Translations under genes and position numbers: made by a program | The notes under the pieces: generated by a model | What the model was told of the DNA's origin: nothing | Databases searched by the model: none | The model's input: the letters and a program-made list of their open reading frames with translations, nothing else | In this document: positions 1 to 11,835 of the stretch, one piece after another | Layout of the letters: each line of letters begins with the position of its first letter | Numbering within the stretch: position 1 is the stretch's first letter | Assembly (NCBI RefSeq): GCF_028372415.1 | Contig: NW_027325156.1 | Span: 62,001 to 126,000, forward strand | Direction of reading: 5' to 3' | DNA: 64,000 nucleotides | Source of the DNA: Notamacropus eugenii | Lineage: Eukaryota > Chordata > Mammalia > Diprotodontia > Macropodidae

Positions 1-520
1 ATTCACTAGGATAATGGGAGTGAAAAATAAGAGGCAGATTTGGGAGAGGAATGAGGAATGTCTGGCCCAGAACCCCCCTCAAAGTGGAAGTTCTGGGAGG
101 AACTATCCAATGGAAGGGACTGGGAAACAGAAGAAACTTCAAGGATAAGAAGGTTATTTGGGTGAGGAGAACTTTTGAAGTCCTAAGGCAGATGAAGCAT
201 GGTGATGGAATACAGAGAGTCAAGAGAAGAAATAGTGGTCATCTTGGGGTCCTCCTCAAAATGGAGGTTTCAATGGGAGAAGGGGACCAAAGGGGCAGAA
301 AGAATTTTCAGCATGAGAAGGCCACAGGAACTAAGAGGACTTAGAAGGTGAAAAGGCAGCAGGGGCATGGTGGTCAAATCTAGGGAGGGATAATCAGAAT
401 CAAGAAAAGATTGGACAGAGGGCTACTGTGAGGCTTCCTCAAAATGGAGAATTAGGGAAGGAAATCATCACTTTTAGAAGGGGACCACAGGAGTGGAAAC
501 AAGAAAGTCTACAAGGAAAG
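1..520. repeat. Degenerate ~180-bp tandem repeat, purine-rich
   Basis: The motif CCTCAAARTGG recurs at 77, 254 and 437, giving periods of about 177 and 183 bases. Other shared pieces also recur in the same order, such as AAGGCAG followed by GCATGGTG, and AAGGGGACCA. The strand is rich in A and G throughout. The array probably continues leftward out of the window. It contains a 97-codon open frame at 51-344 that looks like chance in purine-rich sequence. Confidence 0.5.
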
Positions 521-1885
521 TTAACTAGCCAATTTTCTATAAATGAAGATTATATGAAGGGGATAAAATGAAACAAAATAGGAAAGGGAATTGGAGGAAT
601 GATTGTAGACATATTCAGAGACCAAAGAGAGATGAGTGACTTTTGTTTTACAACCATTAGAAGGGAGTGAAGGTTTTTGAACAAGGAAGTGTCATGAAGT
701 ATAGAGGGAAAAGATGAGGTGGAGAGTTCCTTTGGGAAGCTATTGCAATGCTCCCTCTGTCTCAGTCAAGATACAAAGTGAATTGTACATTTATGGACAT
801 GACCCATTGTGAGTACTTGTCTTGTTTGATTATGCATATCAGGTAAGGGGTTTGTTTTTATTTTTTCAATGATAGGAGGAGGATGAAGCAGGAAAGCAAA
901 ATAAACATTTTACCTATAAAAGTTGTTTGAGTATCCTACGTGAAGGGCAATGAGGCTTTAAACTAAAGACAGTATTTTAGGAAAATGGAGAAGGAAACAG
1001 ATGATGATTTTCATTCTCTTTCTGTCCCCTCTGTCCTTTTACTTGTGCAGAAATGCATGTGATATTTATTGGCGTATCCATTCATGCACCAAACCTTTAA
1101 GATCTTATGAGAGCCAACTATTGGTAAGAACTTCTGACAGCGAGTGCATTTCCACAGAAAATCAAACACACACAAACGTGCATAAAACAAACCCTGGTAT
1201 TGTAAGTGACTGGAGACTCTTTGTACCCTGACTTTATAGGTACTCCTGGCTGAAGAGGTTCTCCCTGATGTAACCCGGCTCCCTGCACAGTGATACTAGT
1301 TCATTTTATGTGTTTCTATAGTGACCCTTTTCTTAGTTAATTAGAATCCTTGAGGGCAGGGATGGTTCCCTTGTGTTCTGCCCTCAGTGCTTGGCTCAAT
1401 TCCTGGGACATAAATAGCTTTATTAATATTTATTAACTGATTTATTAATACTGATTATTTGATTGATTCTCAGTGCTGGTTTAGAAAAGTGTCTTCAAAG
1501 CCCCTCCAGGAAGTTGTGTTTGAAGATCCTGACACCACAGGCCTCCCTCCCGTCCCTGAATGGTCACTGGGAGTCCTTCTCTGTGGTAAGACTGTAACTG
1601 TACAGATAATTAGTTCAATATGTCATGAACCATTTCCCAGATGAGTAGAGTTTAAAAGAACAACATCCTACCCCTAACACCAACCTTCCTGCCCTGTAGG
1701 GCAAAGCTATGTGAGAACACCTCTGTAAAGACCTGAAGGAGGCATTCCCAACAGGATCAAGTGAAATCAAGGGGGTGAGGAGAATACTTGAAAATGCTCA
1801 GTCTGTGTTTTTCTACAGCTCCCTCTGACTCTAGTGTCATTTCTTCTCCTCAAGACAACAAGAACGTGAATATTAATGAGAAATT
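521..1885. other. Non-coding stretch with one MIR3/L2-like tail
   Basis: No gene is recognised. Around 1340-1440 the text runs from a CTTGAGGGCAGGGA motif to a T/A-rich TTTATTAA end, which is the usual 3' end of L2/MIR3-type elements in plus orientation. The rest is unassigned. Confidence 0.4.
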
Positions 1886-2779
1886 ATGAGTATCATCTTC
1901 TCTCAGACAGGAATTGGGGTCCTAGGAAATTCCTTTCTTACTTCTCTCTTCATCTTCATATATCTCACTGGACAGTCTGAGACCCATGGACTAGTCTCAC
2001 TGAGATCACCTTGGCCTACTGCTTGGTACTTCTCCATAAAGGAGTCCTTCACATAATGCCAACTTTGGTTCTGAAGAATTTCCTTGATGATCTTGGCTAT
2101 AAAATCATCTTATCCCTTCAGAGAGTATCCTGGGGTCTTTCCCTCACCATGAATTGCCTCCTGAGTGTTTTTCAGGTCATCATCATAACTCCTAGCAGTT
2201 TCAATTTAGCAGAGTGTAAAGCCAGAGCTTCAAAGGACATAATTCTCTCCAGTCTCTTCTCTTAGACCTTCCATCTATTTTTAAATGTCTTCATTGCTTT
2301 GGGAATGAAAGGACCAAGGCACACAGGGAATAGCATTGATATTCAACATTTTGAATATTGTTGTTATGTATCTGATCCAAGATATCAAGCTATCCTGCTT
2401 TCAATCATATTCTCTTTTCCTGATGCTGTGTGTTTGGGGCTCATGACCTTTGGAAGTGACCACATGGTATTTCTTTGGTATAGAAATCACAAGGAAGCCC
2501 AACAAATTCACATTTCCTCCATTTCTTCCAGAACCTCCCTGAGATCAGGGCCATCCAAACCATCCTGCTGCTGGCGAGTGCCTTTGTCTCCATTTACTCA
2601 CTCAACTCCATCTTCACAGTACATATGCATTTTAGAAAACTTCATTCTTGTGGACACAGACCTCTGCCTTCCTGAGCCCTAACCCCTATTTGCTAATCAG
2701 CAAGGACTCACAAGTTCCCAGGTACTGCTGTGCTATTTGCAGGAGGAAAAGATCACATTCAGCCCTAGCACCAGATTAA
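1886..2779 (+). pseudogene. Vomeronasal type-1 receptor (V1R) pseudogene
   Basis: This is an intronless relic of a V1R pheromone receptor, a seven-helix G-protein-coupled receptor of vomeronasal neurons. The N-terminal part reads MSIIFSQTGIGVLGNSF, the typical V1R helix 1. From 2011 the frame changes and gives helices 2-4, with KNFLDDLGYK and a SPSN-like segment. An in-frame TAG lies at 2263-2265, after which the same frame continues through CLGLMTFGSDHMVFL and HISSISSRTS (helix 5 and the third inner loop). Near 2535 the frame shifts again to reach IRAIQTILLL and VSIYSLNSIFTV (helices 6 and 7). The C-terminal tail ends at the TAA of 2777-2779 after another frame change. The length of about 298 codons matches intact V1Rs. 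At least one stop and about three frameshifts are present, so it is clearly dead. The family call rests on remembered motifs. Confidence 0.85.
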
Positions 2780-2959
2780 CATCCTGTACTTAAGGTGACC
2801 CTATAAAAACTCCAAGCAGAGGAGAGTTATGAAACCTGAATCTGTCCCTTGATATTAAACTTGGCTCCCATATACTAGAAGCAAATAAAGCTTGAGGTGA
2901 TTGACCATGGGTGCAGGGGATGAACAAATTCAGGCTGATGATTCTTGGGGCTATTATTC

Positions 2960-3300
2960 CTAATGGAATCCCTAGAATCCCAGAATATCATATGTGGAGG
3001 TAACTACTGCTAGGCCTATACCCCAGAGAAATGAACGTAAGCAAAAGGACTTATATCTACAATAACGTCTGTAGTTGTTTATTTCATGTAGCATAAATTG
3101 GAATCTCATGTAGTGCCATCACTATTGGGGAATGGCCAAAGTGTAGGATAATTTTGTCGTGGAATATTCTTATGCAAAAGGAGTTGACAAAAGGTACAAT
3201 TTCAGAGAATATTGAGAAGATCTCAATGAAATGAGGAAACAGACAAAAGGAAACAGAATCAGATCCGTTTCCATAATGATAAAGCCATTATAGAGGAAAT
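2960..3300 (+). mobile_element. L1 LINE 3' fragment, old
   Basis: Diverged plus-strand L1 ORF2/3' end. The text resembles the L1 phrases for 'GLYPKE', then ATTGGGGAATGGC at 3125 and GGAATATTCTTATGC at 3162, followed by an A-rich, GAAATGAGG-type 3' UTR. No open frame remains. Confidence 0.5.
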
Positions 3301-4304
3301 TGTTTTGAAAGATTTTACATCTCTAGTCAAATCAGTAAGCATTCATACATCCAGAAGACTGAAAATGAAACATGACACACTCCTCTTGTCAAAAGGTGAG
3401 GAATTTAAAATGAAGTAAGAAAAAGATATTTTTAGACATGGCCAGTAAGGGTATTTGTTTTGCTAGACAATGTATTTAAGTATTTAAGGCGTTGGTTTCA
3501 GAGTTTGAAAAAAATTTGCTTATTGGTGGTGAGGTTCATGGTAGGGATAGATAAAAGAAAAATGACCAAAATATCCTGGTTTGGAGAGGGTGAGGTCTAC
3601 AGGGTGGAGGGATTTAATGATAATGAAGCAAAATAGGCCAATAAAACTTTTCAAAGAACTGGATGTTCCTAAGAAAACTTATACAACTTTATACATAAGA
3701 ATGCCATGTACAACAAACTTTCTCACGTTTGGAAGTTTTATGAATATCCTTCACTGAATATATTTTTAAAAGCTTTTCCCTAAGAATCACCAAGATTTTT
3801 ATCTGTATCCATCAAAGTCTTGTGTCTTTTAATGATCCTTCAAAGGAGATATTAGGGCCTCATCATTAAAATATTTGCCTCATCAACTGGAGGAGCTTGC
3901 TTAGCATACTGTCATGTTTAACTCACTAAGAAAAGAAGACAAATTGTTCTGGAAATCCTAAGTCTTGACTTCAATCCAGCCTTTCCTGAATTTTGTGTAT
4001 GTATGTAGGTGATCACAGAAAGTTTCTCCACTTTTCTTTTTCAGGCTAGGTAAGCTCTCTAATACTCACCAGCATGAAATCTCGGGCACTATAGGAAGCC
4101 ACAGCTTATTACCATAAAATTTGGACTTATATCTTTGCAGTGTGATTGTCTTTACGTGAAGGTGCTTTTTTTGTACAGGCTTAAATGCAGAACATGAGAA
4201 CACCATTGGTGTATGTGCACATTAAGTGCTATACAATGTGTGTTGTATTATCATCTAGGTTTTGGATTGTGTAAGAATTGTGTTGAAAGTGATGGAATTC
4301 AGGG
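3301..4304. other. No recognisable feature
   Basis: AT-rich sequence with no supported gene, RNA or named repeat. Confidence 0.5.
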
Positions 4305-4555
4305 CTGCTAGGAGGCATCACAGTGTATACAGCACTAGGCCTGGAGTCTGGAAGACCTGAGCTCAAATCCAGCCTCAGACACTACTTACTAGCAAGTGTG
4401 TTCACCTCTATTTGCCTTGTTTTCCTCCTCTGTAAAATGGAGATCATAATAGTGTATCCCTCCCAGGGTGGCTGTCAGGATCAAATGAGATAAGAATTGT
4501 AAATCACTTAACCCAGTTCATGGCACACAATAGGTGCTTAATACGTTAGCCATAT
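4305..4555 (+). mobile_element. CORE-SINE (MIR/Ther-1-like), near full length
   Basis: The tRNA-like head includes CCTGGAGTCTGGAAGACCTG and the box B-like GCTCAAATCCAGCC. It is followed by the CORE-type TTTCCTCCTCTGTAAAATGG and ends in the MIR/L2-type tail with CACACAATAGGTGCTTAAT. Confidence 0.8.
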
Positions 4556-4899
4556 TTGGTTGTATACTGCACACTGGGATGAGGTTCTCTTTGACAATTG
4601 GAGGGCCTACACTTGCATATCAGTGAATGTCATCACAGTCACTTGTGGGTCCCTAACCCCTGAGGTCGAGCAGGAGAATACATTAGAAATGTGGCTGGGG
4701 GAGATGGGATCCTCCTGGGATAAACCCAAAACCTGTGGATGGGCAGAGCAGTGAGGGTCTACCTTCCTTTGCCTCACAAGTGCCAGAAGTTTAAAGGGAA
4801 GGCTAAAAAATCTCTTTTGAGATGAAACATTAAAAATAGGTGTGGTGGGTTGGGTTGGGGGGAGGGGATGGTTCTTAGTCAGCAATGGAGCTCCAGGTT

Positions 4900-4985
4900 G
4901 CAAAGTCAATTGCAAGCCATGTCATCATCTTGATGTCAAGGTCCTCTTTGAAAAGAAGGACAAACACAACAATGACAACCACAAG
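4900..4985 (+). mobile_element. RTE-tailed SINE, 3' fragment
   Basis: The text GATGTCAAGGTCCTCTTTG then GAAGGACAAACACAACAATG is the 3' tail shared by marsupial RTE LINEs and their SINE partner. The same tail is seen at 9700-9765, 11790-11830 and 57640-57676. Confidence 0.65.
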
Positions 4986-7212
4986 GCCCCTGGAAGGTAT
5001 CTTACCTGTGCTCCACAAAGGGAGGTCCCCATCCATTGTAGATTTACTCATTGCTTCTCTCCATGTTTCTGATTAGCTTTTTTTCTAAATACTTAGCTGC
5101 TAAGCCAGCCAGTACCTGTATACTGAGTTCACATAATTTCGCTGTCTATGATACCTTTATGCCTAATGCAGTCTTCCTGCTGATCTCTTCTTGTGGTCGG
5201 GTCTCTTTTTGCTCTTTTCTTGTCAGACATGATTTATAGTCCCCACTTCTGCACTCCCCTGAGGCACTAGAAATTCCAACCAGGTATCAAAGGGCCTGTG
5301 AGTGCTCTGAGCTGGGATGCTCCAGGGACTGGGATACCACCTGACGTCTCATGGATTCTGTAATGTGCCATGCTCTTGAGAGCTGGAATAAGCCAGCAAA
5401 GGCAAAAGTCAGTATTGTTCCAGCCTACTTCCAGTACTGGCCTTCATGTGGGTTCATGTGCCCTGACACACCCTTGCTCACAGAGCACAGGCTTCAGACC
5501 TCTTACTAGAGCTGCCACTGCTCTCTGTGGGCCTGGGATGCACGGAGGAGCTCACGGCTCTTCCTTTTGGGTCCTCTTGAGCTCTGTCCTCTTGAGTTCC
5601 CTGTCACATTACTTCTGAAATGGATTTGAGGGTACTGGGCTCCTCCGTCACTTTTAGTGGAACTCAAAGGCTCCCAGTGGGTGCCAGTGTCTCAAATGCA
5701 AACAGAAGAGCCCTGGGGACATGGACTTCCACTAGGTGATTCCATCGAAGAGTGGAAATTGGTTTGTTGTCTTTGGATGGATAGATCCACAGGACACAGC
5801 AGAGGGTCTCAGAGTTGCTTTGTCCAGTAAAAAGTTCAGATTCACTTAGGAAAAGAATTCTTAGAGACTCGAGTTCAGCCTGGAACCTCTATCCTTTTCA
5901 GACAAGCAAGCCCAAGGGGAATGGAGTTTTTCTGATGTTTCATTAGCCTTGAAGCTCAGCATGGAAGCCTGGCAGAGGAGAGAGAAGAAACTTCACACAT
6001 TCTGACTGTGGAGACTGAAGAGGGTTTCACAGCTGAGGGGTCATGCTGGGGAGACTGAAAACCCTCCCCCTCTTCCAGGCTCATAGAATCAACTTCCTTC
6101 AGTGGGGGCTGAGATGCAGCTTTCCCTTGACTAAGAAGGTCTAGAGTTGGGGGTCAAAAAGCCCTGCTTAGAGCTGGTTTATAGAGTAGGCCAGAAGGGA
6201 AGGAGTTTCTCCTTGATGGGAGACCTGGTGAATAATGTGGGTGGCTGAGATCTTGGGAGAGAGCTGCCACCTCAGTTATACCCTTAGTGGATCAATTGTT
6301 CAGGACATCAGACAATCCTGCAAAGACTTGGGTTGAGGAACAACTACATTGGAGAATAACATCTAATGAAGGCAGTGGAGGCCAGAACAGACAACTGGAT
6401 GTAGAGAATCATGCTTGACTGGCAGCACTCTTAGGCATTTAAATGGCTAAGAAATGCTCAAACATTGTAGTAAATAATGGCTGAGGGCTGCTACTCAGCT
6501 TGTTCCCCAGGATGCACCAGCCTCAGCTGACATGGAGTTGTTCTGGGTGGAAGGGTGGTCTCAGTTGACCACAGCTGCAGACCATAGTAAAAGGTGGGTA
6601 AGGGGGATAGGCAGATCAGCATTCCTCAGCCCTCAGCTCCAGATGACCCAAAGATTCTATGATAAATGTGGTGCTTTGCCCTTACAAAGCCCCAAAGTTG
6701 GCTTGTTGATGTTGGCATCAGGATGAAGACTGCAGCCTGGGAGCTGTTGGGAAGTGGTTCTTTCTTCTAAATTTCTCCAAAGTGAAAGTGTTCACGTAAG
6801 CAAACACAAAATTCAAGTGTGTTCACTCATTCTCTATCAGTCACACTGGAACAAATTCACATACTCAGAATGAGTGTTAGAGCAGAATTGACTATGCCCC
6901 TTTCTCCCCTCTGGTGTCTCAGTCACTTGACTCCACATGAGCAGGTTTCCTGCCCAGAGTCTTCATGAATGTTCACTCTTCCAGTGCCTACAGTGTGTGT
7001 AAGAAAGTGTGTTGAGGGTCATGGGGTGGGGGGGCTGGGATGACTTCATTTGTCTCATTATTTCATTAAAATGCCTTCACTTTGATCTAAACATGATCAG
7101 CTGTGAACTGGTCAAAGTAAAACCTATGGGTAAAGGGTGAGGACATAGGGTTTGAAGAGGATTCTGACCTGCCCTATGTTTGTGGTCTGAGGTGGTCTAC
7201 TGAAGGCCAGGG
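4986..7212. other. No recognisable feature
   Basis: The short open frames here show no family I know and no splice structure. Mixed GC content, no named repeat identified. Confidence 0.4.
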
Positions 7213-7213
7213 A

Positions 7214-7273
7214 GGTGTGTGTGTGTGTGTCTGTGTGTGTGTGTCTGTGTATGTGTTTACATATATGGAGAGG

Positions 7274-7329
<56 letters not shown>
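7214..7329. repeat. (TG)n followed by (CA)n microsatellite
   Basis: A TG-rich tract (7214-7256) is followed by an ATATATGG spacer and then a pure CA tract (7275-7328). The two are reverse complements, so a hairpin is possible. The open frames crossing it encode only CV or TH repeats and are artefacts. Confidence 0.95.
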
Positions 7330-8180
7330 CACTGTCCTTAACAAACCAGGTGGCATTCCATCATTTCTCGGTGTTTACTGTTCCTGATCTTCCCAACAAA
7401 GGACTGGAGGTGAGGGATGGACGTACAAAAAGAAAAGATATCCAAGCATCTAAGAAGTCCCTTTCACCCCACGTGGCTTTGGCTGCCCGCTGACAGACAG
7501 CCCTATCATGTCACATGTCTGTTAGGAGACTGGTGACTCCTGACTGGTGGAAAGAATGGTGTAAGAAGATGCCAGATGGGTTTCATGTGGGAAAGCATAG
7601 GGGCCTCCCCGTTCCCCACCCTCCAGGTGAGGAGAAGCTGACACATTCCCATTTCCCTTCATTCCTGGGGCATGCACCCTTTGACATGGCTGAATGGACT
7701 CCCTGGGGGGATCAGAGTGTTGTTGCCTAAACTAATCTGTGGAGTCCCCAGGGACTGTATTGTTCCTAGTTATTCCTGATTTCCTTTCATGTAATTATTA
7801 ATGGGAGTGGGATTCAACTGTCAGAATAAGTTAAATAATGCTGGGGCAGAACTGCTGCTCTTCTCCCCACTGTGGAAGGGGACTTTTATCCTGAATCATA
7901 AAAGTATTCTGAGTCTTAAGTATCAAACATTTGATGGGTAATACACAGGTATAATTCCAGCCTGGTACTCTTGGCAAGGAAGTACGCAGCCATTATCTCT
8001 TCTTACTACCCAACAGAGGTGGACCTTTTGAGATGTGGTGTTCAGATCTACCCACAGATCCATTTATCAAGCCATCTACCTAGTCTTTGATGTACTGTCT
8101 TTACTGCAAGTGGGAATTTGTCCAACAGAATAATTTTTAAGACTTCCTGGTTTATCAAGAATTTCATATATATGCACGTG
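7330..8180. other. No recognisable feature
   Basis: No supported gene or named repeat. Confidence 0.4.
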
Positions 8181-8182
8181 TC

Positions 8183-8230
8183 TACACACACATACACACA
8201 CACACACACACAGAGACACACATACACATT
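8183..8230. repeat. (CA)n microsatellite, interrupted
   Basis: ACACACAC runs broken by ATAC and AGAG units. Confidence 0.9.
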
Positions 8231-8369
8231 TGGTATTTTAGTGATAATCCCCTGGATCCTGCCTCAGGATTTTCCATTTTCTTTCTCTAAAACCTGGTGT
8301 TCAGGAGTGATTTCAATTTTAACCAACTGGAGCTACTCTCTCTGACTCTCTCTGTATCTCTCCTCTGCT

Positions 8370-8515
8370 CTTCTCCTCCATTTCCTCATCTGCAAAGTGA
8401 GACAGAGAAGGAAATTACAAACCACTCCAGAGTCTTTGTCAAGAAAACCCCAAGTAGGGTCGCAAAGAGTCGGACCTACTGTAATGACTGACCAACAGCA
8501 GGGGCAACAATACAC
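8370..8515 (+). mobile_element. Mar-1-type CORE-SINE, 3' part
   Basis: CORE segment TTTCCTCATCTGCAAAGTGA is followed by the Bov-B/RTE-like 3' end GGTCGCAAAGAGTCGGACC and an ACTGACCAACAGCA tail. The tRNA-like head is missing. Confidence 0.75.
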
Positions 8516-8634
8516 TGGCACATTGGCACACTTTGGCTCATAACCATTTTGCAACAGGAAGACAAGATTTTAGTTCCCAGTTTGAAGTGACCATAAAAAG
8601 AACTATGACAAGTTTAATTGAACATATGGTTCCT

Positions 8635-8850
8635 TTTCCTCTTCATTTATTAAATGCCTACTAGGTGCCAGGCACATGCTAAGGACTTTACAAGTGTTGT
8701 CTCATTTGATTCTCACAACAACCCTGTGAGGTAGATGCTGCTATGGTCCCCAATTTACAGATGAGGAAACTGAGGCAGAAAGTGAGGAAGTAATGTGTCC
8801 AGGGTCACACAGCTAGGAAGTGTCTGAAGCCAGATTTGAACTCAGAGTAT
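8635..8850 (-). mobile_element. MIR SINE, antisense
   Basis: Classic antisense MIR order: TACTAGGTGCCAGGCAC, TCTCATTTGATTCTCACAAC, ACAGATGAGGAAACTGAGGC, then GGTCACACAGCTAGGAAGTG and TTTGAACTCAGA. Confidence 0.9.
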
Positions 8851-8869
8851 AAACCCAGTCGTTGAATAG

Positions 8870-9130
8870 CTGGGTCAGTGATTTGGAGCATTTCATGAGG
8901 CTCTGAGTCAATGTTTTGCTTGAGAATTGGTTGTATATATCCTCTGAGTTTGTATATCTTGGATATCAAACCCTTATCAGAGAAATTTGATACAAAGATT
9001 TTTCCCTCCATTTGACTACTTCCCTTCTTATTCTACAAGCATTAATGTTGTCTGTAAATAAGCTTTTTAGTTTCATCTAGTCAAAACTTTGTATTTTATC
9101 TTTTAAAAGTGCCTCTATCTCCAGTTAAAA
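8870..9130 (-). mobile_element. L1 LINE fragment (ORF2 C-terminal half), antisense
   Basis: On the minus strand the sequence contains DKGLISKIYK, the conserved L1 ORF2 motif upstream of the C-terminal domain. The plus-strand text ATATCAAACCCTTATCAGAG is its usual antisense form. Confidence 0.75.
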
Positions 9131-9189
9131 AACACATTCCTTGCACAAAGCTGTGATAGGTATATGATGTACTCATCTAATGGGGGTGT

Positions 9190-9765
9190 AGGGTGTGTTC
9201 AGGGAGGACAAGTACCTTTGGTGTGATGGCTGCCAAGTCTTTTTCAGGGTTCTTTCCACCTTTGGTGTCTACCTGTTCCACCTAACTCTCACCTATGGCT
9301 CCAAGAAGCTGCAGCATGTGCAGCAGCCACAACCCAGTAAACCATTTTTGCAGATGGGCCAAACCAGGTTGAGGGTAACCATGGGGTCTCAGACCCATTG
9401 GTGAGTTAGGGGGTGTCTACCTCAAGCACGTGAAGACTTCCTCTGGTGGAATGAGTGGATGAGAACTACTTATTCCAATGACCACTAAAGCAGATGAAGC
9501 GCTGATATAGAGCGCTTAGAGCTCGGTTAGACACTGAAGATGCCAAGGTCATTCACTGCATTCTGAGCCATCCCCAACCATCTTTACTCTGTCCTGCCAC
9601 TGGACTATGATGACTCTGGAGGAGACAGTGAGGCTGACAACTTCGTGCCACTCTGCCTCACTTAAATTCAATTTACGCCTGAATCAAAAGTCATTTTATC
9701 ATGGTGATGTTATTTTAGCCTTCTTCGAAGATGAAGGGCAACAACCAACCAACTCACCTCATCTG
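9190..9765 (+). mobile_element. SINE-like element with RTE 3' tail
   Basis: From about 9480 the text follows a common marsupial element: GCCACTGGACTATGATGACTC, GGAGACAGTGAGGCTGA, CTCACTTAAATTCAATTTACG, then the RTE tail TTCGAAGATGAAGGGCAACA and a CCAACCAAC end. The 9190-9480 part is assigned with less certainty. A reverse-oriented partner lies at 28235-28440. Confidence 0.65.
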
Positions 9766-9910
9766 TTTGCCCCCGATTCCTCATCTATGAAGATAATGAC
9801 ACCACCTATCTCTCAAGGTTGTTGTAGGGATCAGTTGAGAACATAATTGTGAAGTCCTCAGCCCAGGGCCTGGAGCACAGTAAACACTATGTAAGTGTCA
9901 GTTATCATTA
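9766..9910 (+). mobile_element. MIR-type SINE, 3' half
   Basis: TTCCTCATCTATGAAGATAA, CTCAAGGTTGTTGTAGGGAT and CAGGGCCTGGAGCACAGTAA give the CORE and tail of a MIR in sense orientation, ending in a TTTATTTATTTA tail. Confidence 0.75.
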
Positions 9911-9949
9911 TTTATTTATTTATTATTAATTTTTTTATAGTAGGCCCTT

Positions 9950-10225
9950 AGTATTAAGATTTCTTATCTATTTAGAATGTGTCATGGAATGCAACGTAAG
10001 GTGTTTCCCCAGAAGATGTTTTAATCAAAGAAAGAGCATTTTCCTAGATAATTTATGTTTTCCCTTTATCACACTCTGGGCTATTGAGTTCCATTGTTTC
10101 TGATTCCTGTCTAATCTCCCACCAATTTTTCTATTTTTTTAAAGAAAACTAGATGGTTTGGATGATTGCTGCTTTATGATAGAGTTTGAGGTCTGGAACT
10201 TCTCTTCCCCTTGAAGAAGAGGTTT
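9950..10225 (-). mobile_element. L1 LINE fragment, antisense
   Basis: The phrase GATGATTGCTGCTTTATGAT followed by AGAGTTTGAGGTCTGG is the antisense of the marsupial L1 ORF2 region just upstream of the NR-hxQWNR-like segment. It is diverged, with no open frame. The RTE element begins directly after it. Confidence 0.6.
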
Positions 10226-10234
10226 TGATTACCA

Positions 10235-11835
10235 TTACGTTTGGGTCTTTTTGTGTGGCAAAGCACTTGGTGCTGATTCTATTCCAGCTGAGATTTGCAA
10301 AAGGCTGACTGAAATTTTTTGTGTTATATGGCAAGAAGTGGTTATCCCCCAGGAGTTAAAGGACATTTCCATTGTCCATCTAGAGATGGACTAAAGGTAA
10401 AGGAAAGATACTGTTCTGTGACAATCACAGGGAGGTCTCTCTCTTATTCCTTGTTGGTGAGAATCTTGCCAGAGTCCTCCTTAATAGGCTGATCCTTCAA
10501 CTGGAAGATGAGCATCTAACAGAGATCCAGTGTGGCTTCAGGAAGGGCCTCTATGTGGTGTTTGTACAACTCCAGGAGAAATGCCAGGATCAGAACAGAT
10601 ATCTGTACACAACGTTTGTCCATCTGTCGCTCACAAGTGCTTATGGAAAATTATGTCAAATTTGTTTGCCTGGGCAAGGTCAATAGTACTGTATGTCAGT
10701 TGTGTAACATCATGCTTGCCCAGGTTCTAGGTAATTGACAATGTTCTCCTGCTTTTCCAATCACCAATCGAGTGAAACAAGGCTATGTTCTTGCTCCCAT
10801 ACATTTTAGCATGATGTTTTCAGCCATGTTGTCAAAGGCCATCAATGAGGGCAAGCATGGCATCAAGGTCAGCTACCGATGGTACTGATGGCAAACTATC
10901 TAACGTGAAAAGTTGACAAGCCAAAATTAAAGTGGAGGGAGAGTTGGTTCGAGACGTTTTTGTGCACGGATGACTGTGCACTAAATTCAGCCTCTGAAAC
11001 TGATATGCAACAAAGTAGGAATCAATTTTCTGTTGCTTGTGTTAATTCTGGCCTAACAATTAACACCTAGAAAATACAGGTGCTCCATCAGTCAGCACCA
11101 CAGTTATGGCAAGTGGAGAAGTTTGGAATAGTGTTGATAAGTTCACTTACCTTGGTAGTGTACTTTCTGGGGATGTACACAGTGATAATGAGGTCGATGC
11201 ATGCATTGAGAGCTAGCTTGGTGTTCAAGAGGCTCCAAAGGAAAGTATGGGAGAGAAGAGAGAGAAGAGACTGTCAAATTGAAGGTCTACAGAGCCCTTG
11301 TGCTAACCTCATTGTTGCGTGCTGGCCTACCAGTGCCATGTCAGGAAACTGAATTGCTTACGTCCGAATTGTCTTAGGAAGATTGTGAAGATCACCTGGC
11401 AGGATTAGTACCAGGCACTGAGGTCATTTCTCAAACTGAATGCCAAGCATTCAAACTCTACTGCTGAGTGCAACTATGAAGGGCTGGCCACATTATTTAA
11501 ATGCCAAATATATGCTTGCCCAAAAGACTCTTTTATGGAGAACTCACACAGGGCAAACGATCACATGGGGGTCAGAAGAAGTGATACAAGGACAGAGAAG
11601 GGGCTGTGCTTTACCAACAAAGCAGAATTGAAATAGTTCAAAAGAAAAGCTAGATGAACAAATTTAGAGAATGCACCCCAAATGCTCAGATGGACGATTT
11701 GTATGCAGCCTGGGGTCGAACCTTCCAGGCTTGTACTGGTCTGATCAGCCACACTTGGACACATAGTGACTCTACCCTAATACAGTGATGTCATTTTGGT
11801 CCTCTTCTAGAATGAAGGACAACAGTCATAATATA
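10235..11835 (+). mobile_element. RTE-clade LINE, 5'-truncated copy 1
   Basis: Decayed non-LTR retrotransposon. Conceptual pieces of the reverse transcriptase are visible: ADSIPAEICKRL near 10270 (the usual GxDxIPAE start), QCGFRKG near 10535, then a GVKQG-like block around 10770. The C-terminal part retains NCLRKI-like and DQTSTS-like pieces. The 3' end GTCATTTTGGTCCTCTTCTAG plus AGGACAACAG is the RTE tail shared with the local SINEs. The endonuclease and the start of the reverse transcriptase are missing. A second copy lies at 56062-57676. Many stops and frame changes exclude activity. Confidence 0.85.

Noticed and set aside
2790-2900. TATAAAA and AATAAAGC near each other, possible LTR
   Set aside because: No terminal TG/CA pair or target duplication was found. 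The motifs directly follow the V1R relic and may be its old 3' flank.
7174-7493. Open frames through the TG/CA tracts
   Set aside because: They consist mainly of dipeptide repeats from a microsatellite.
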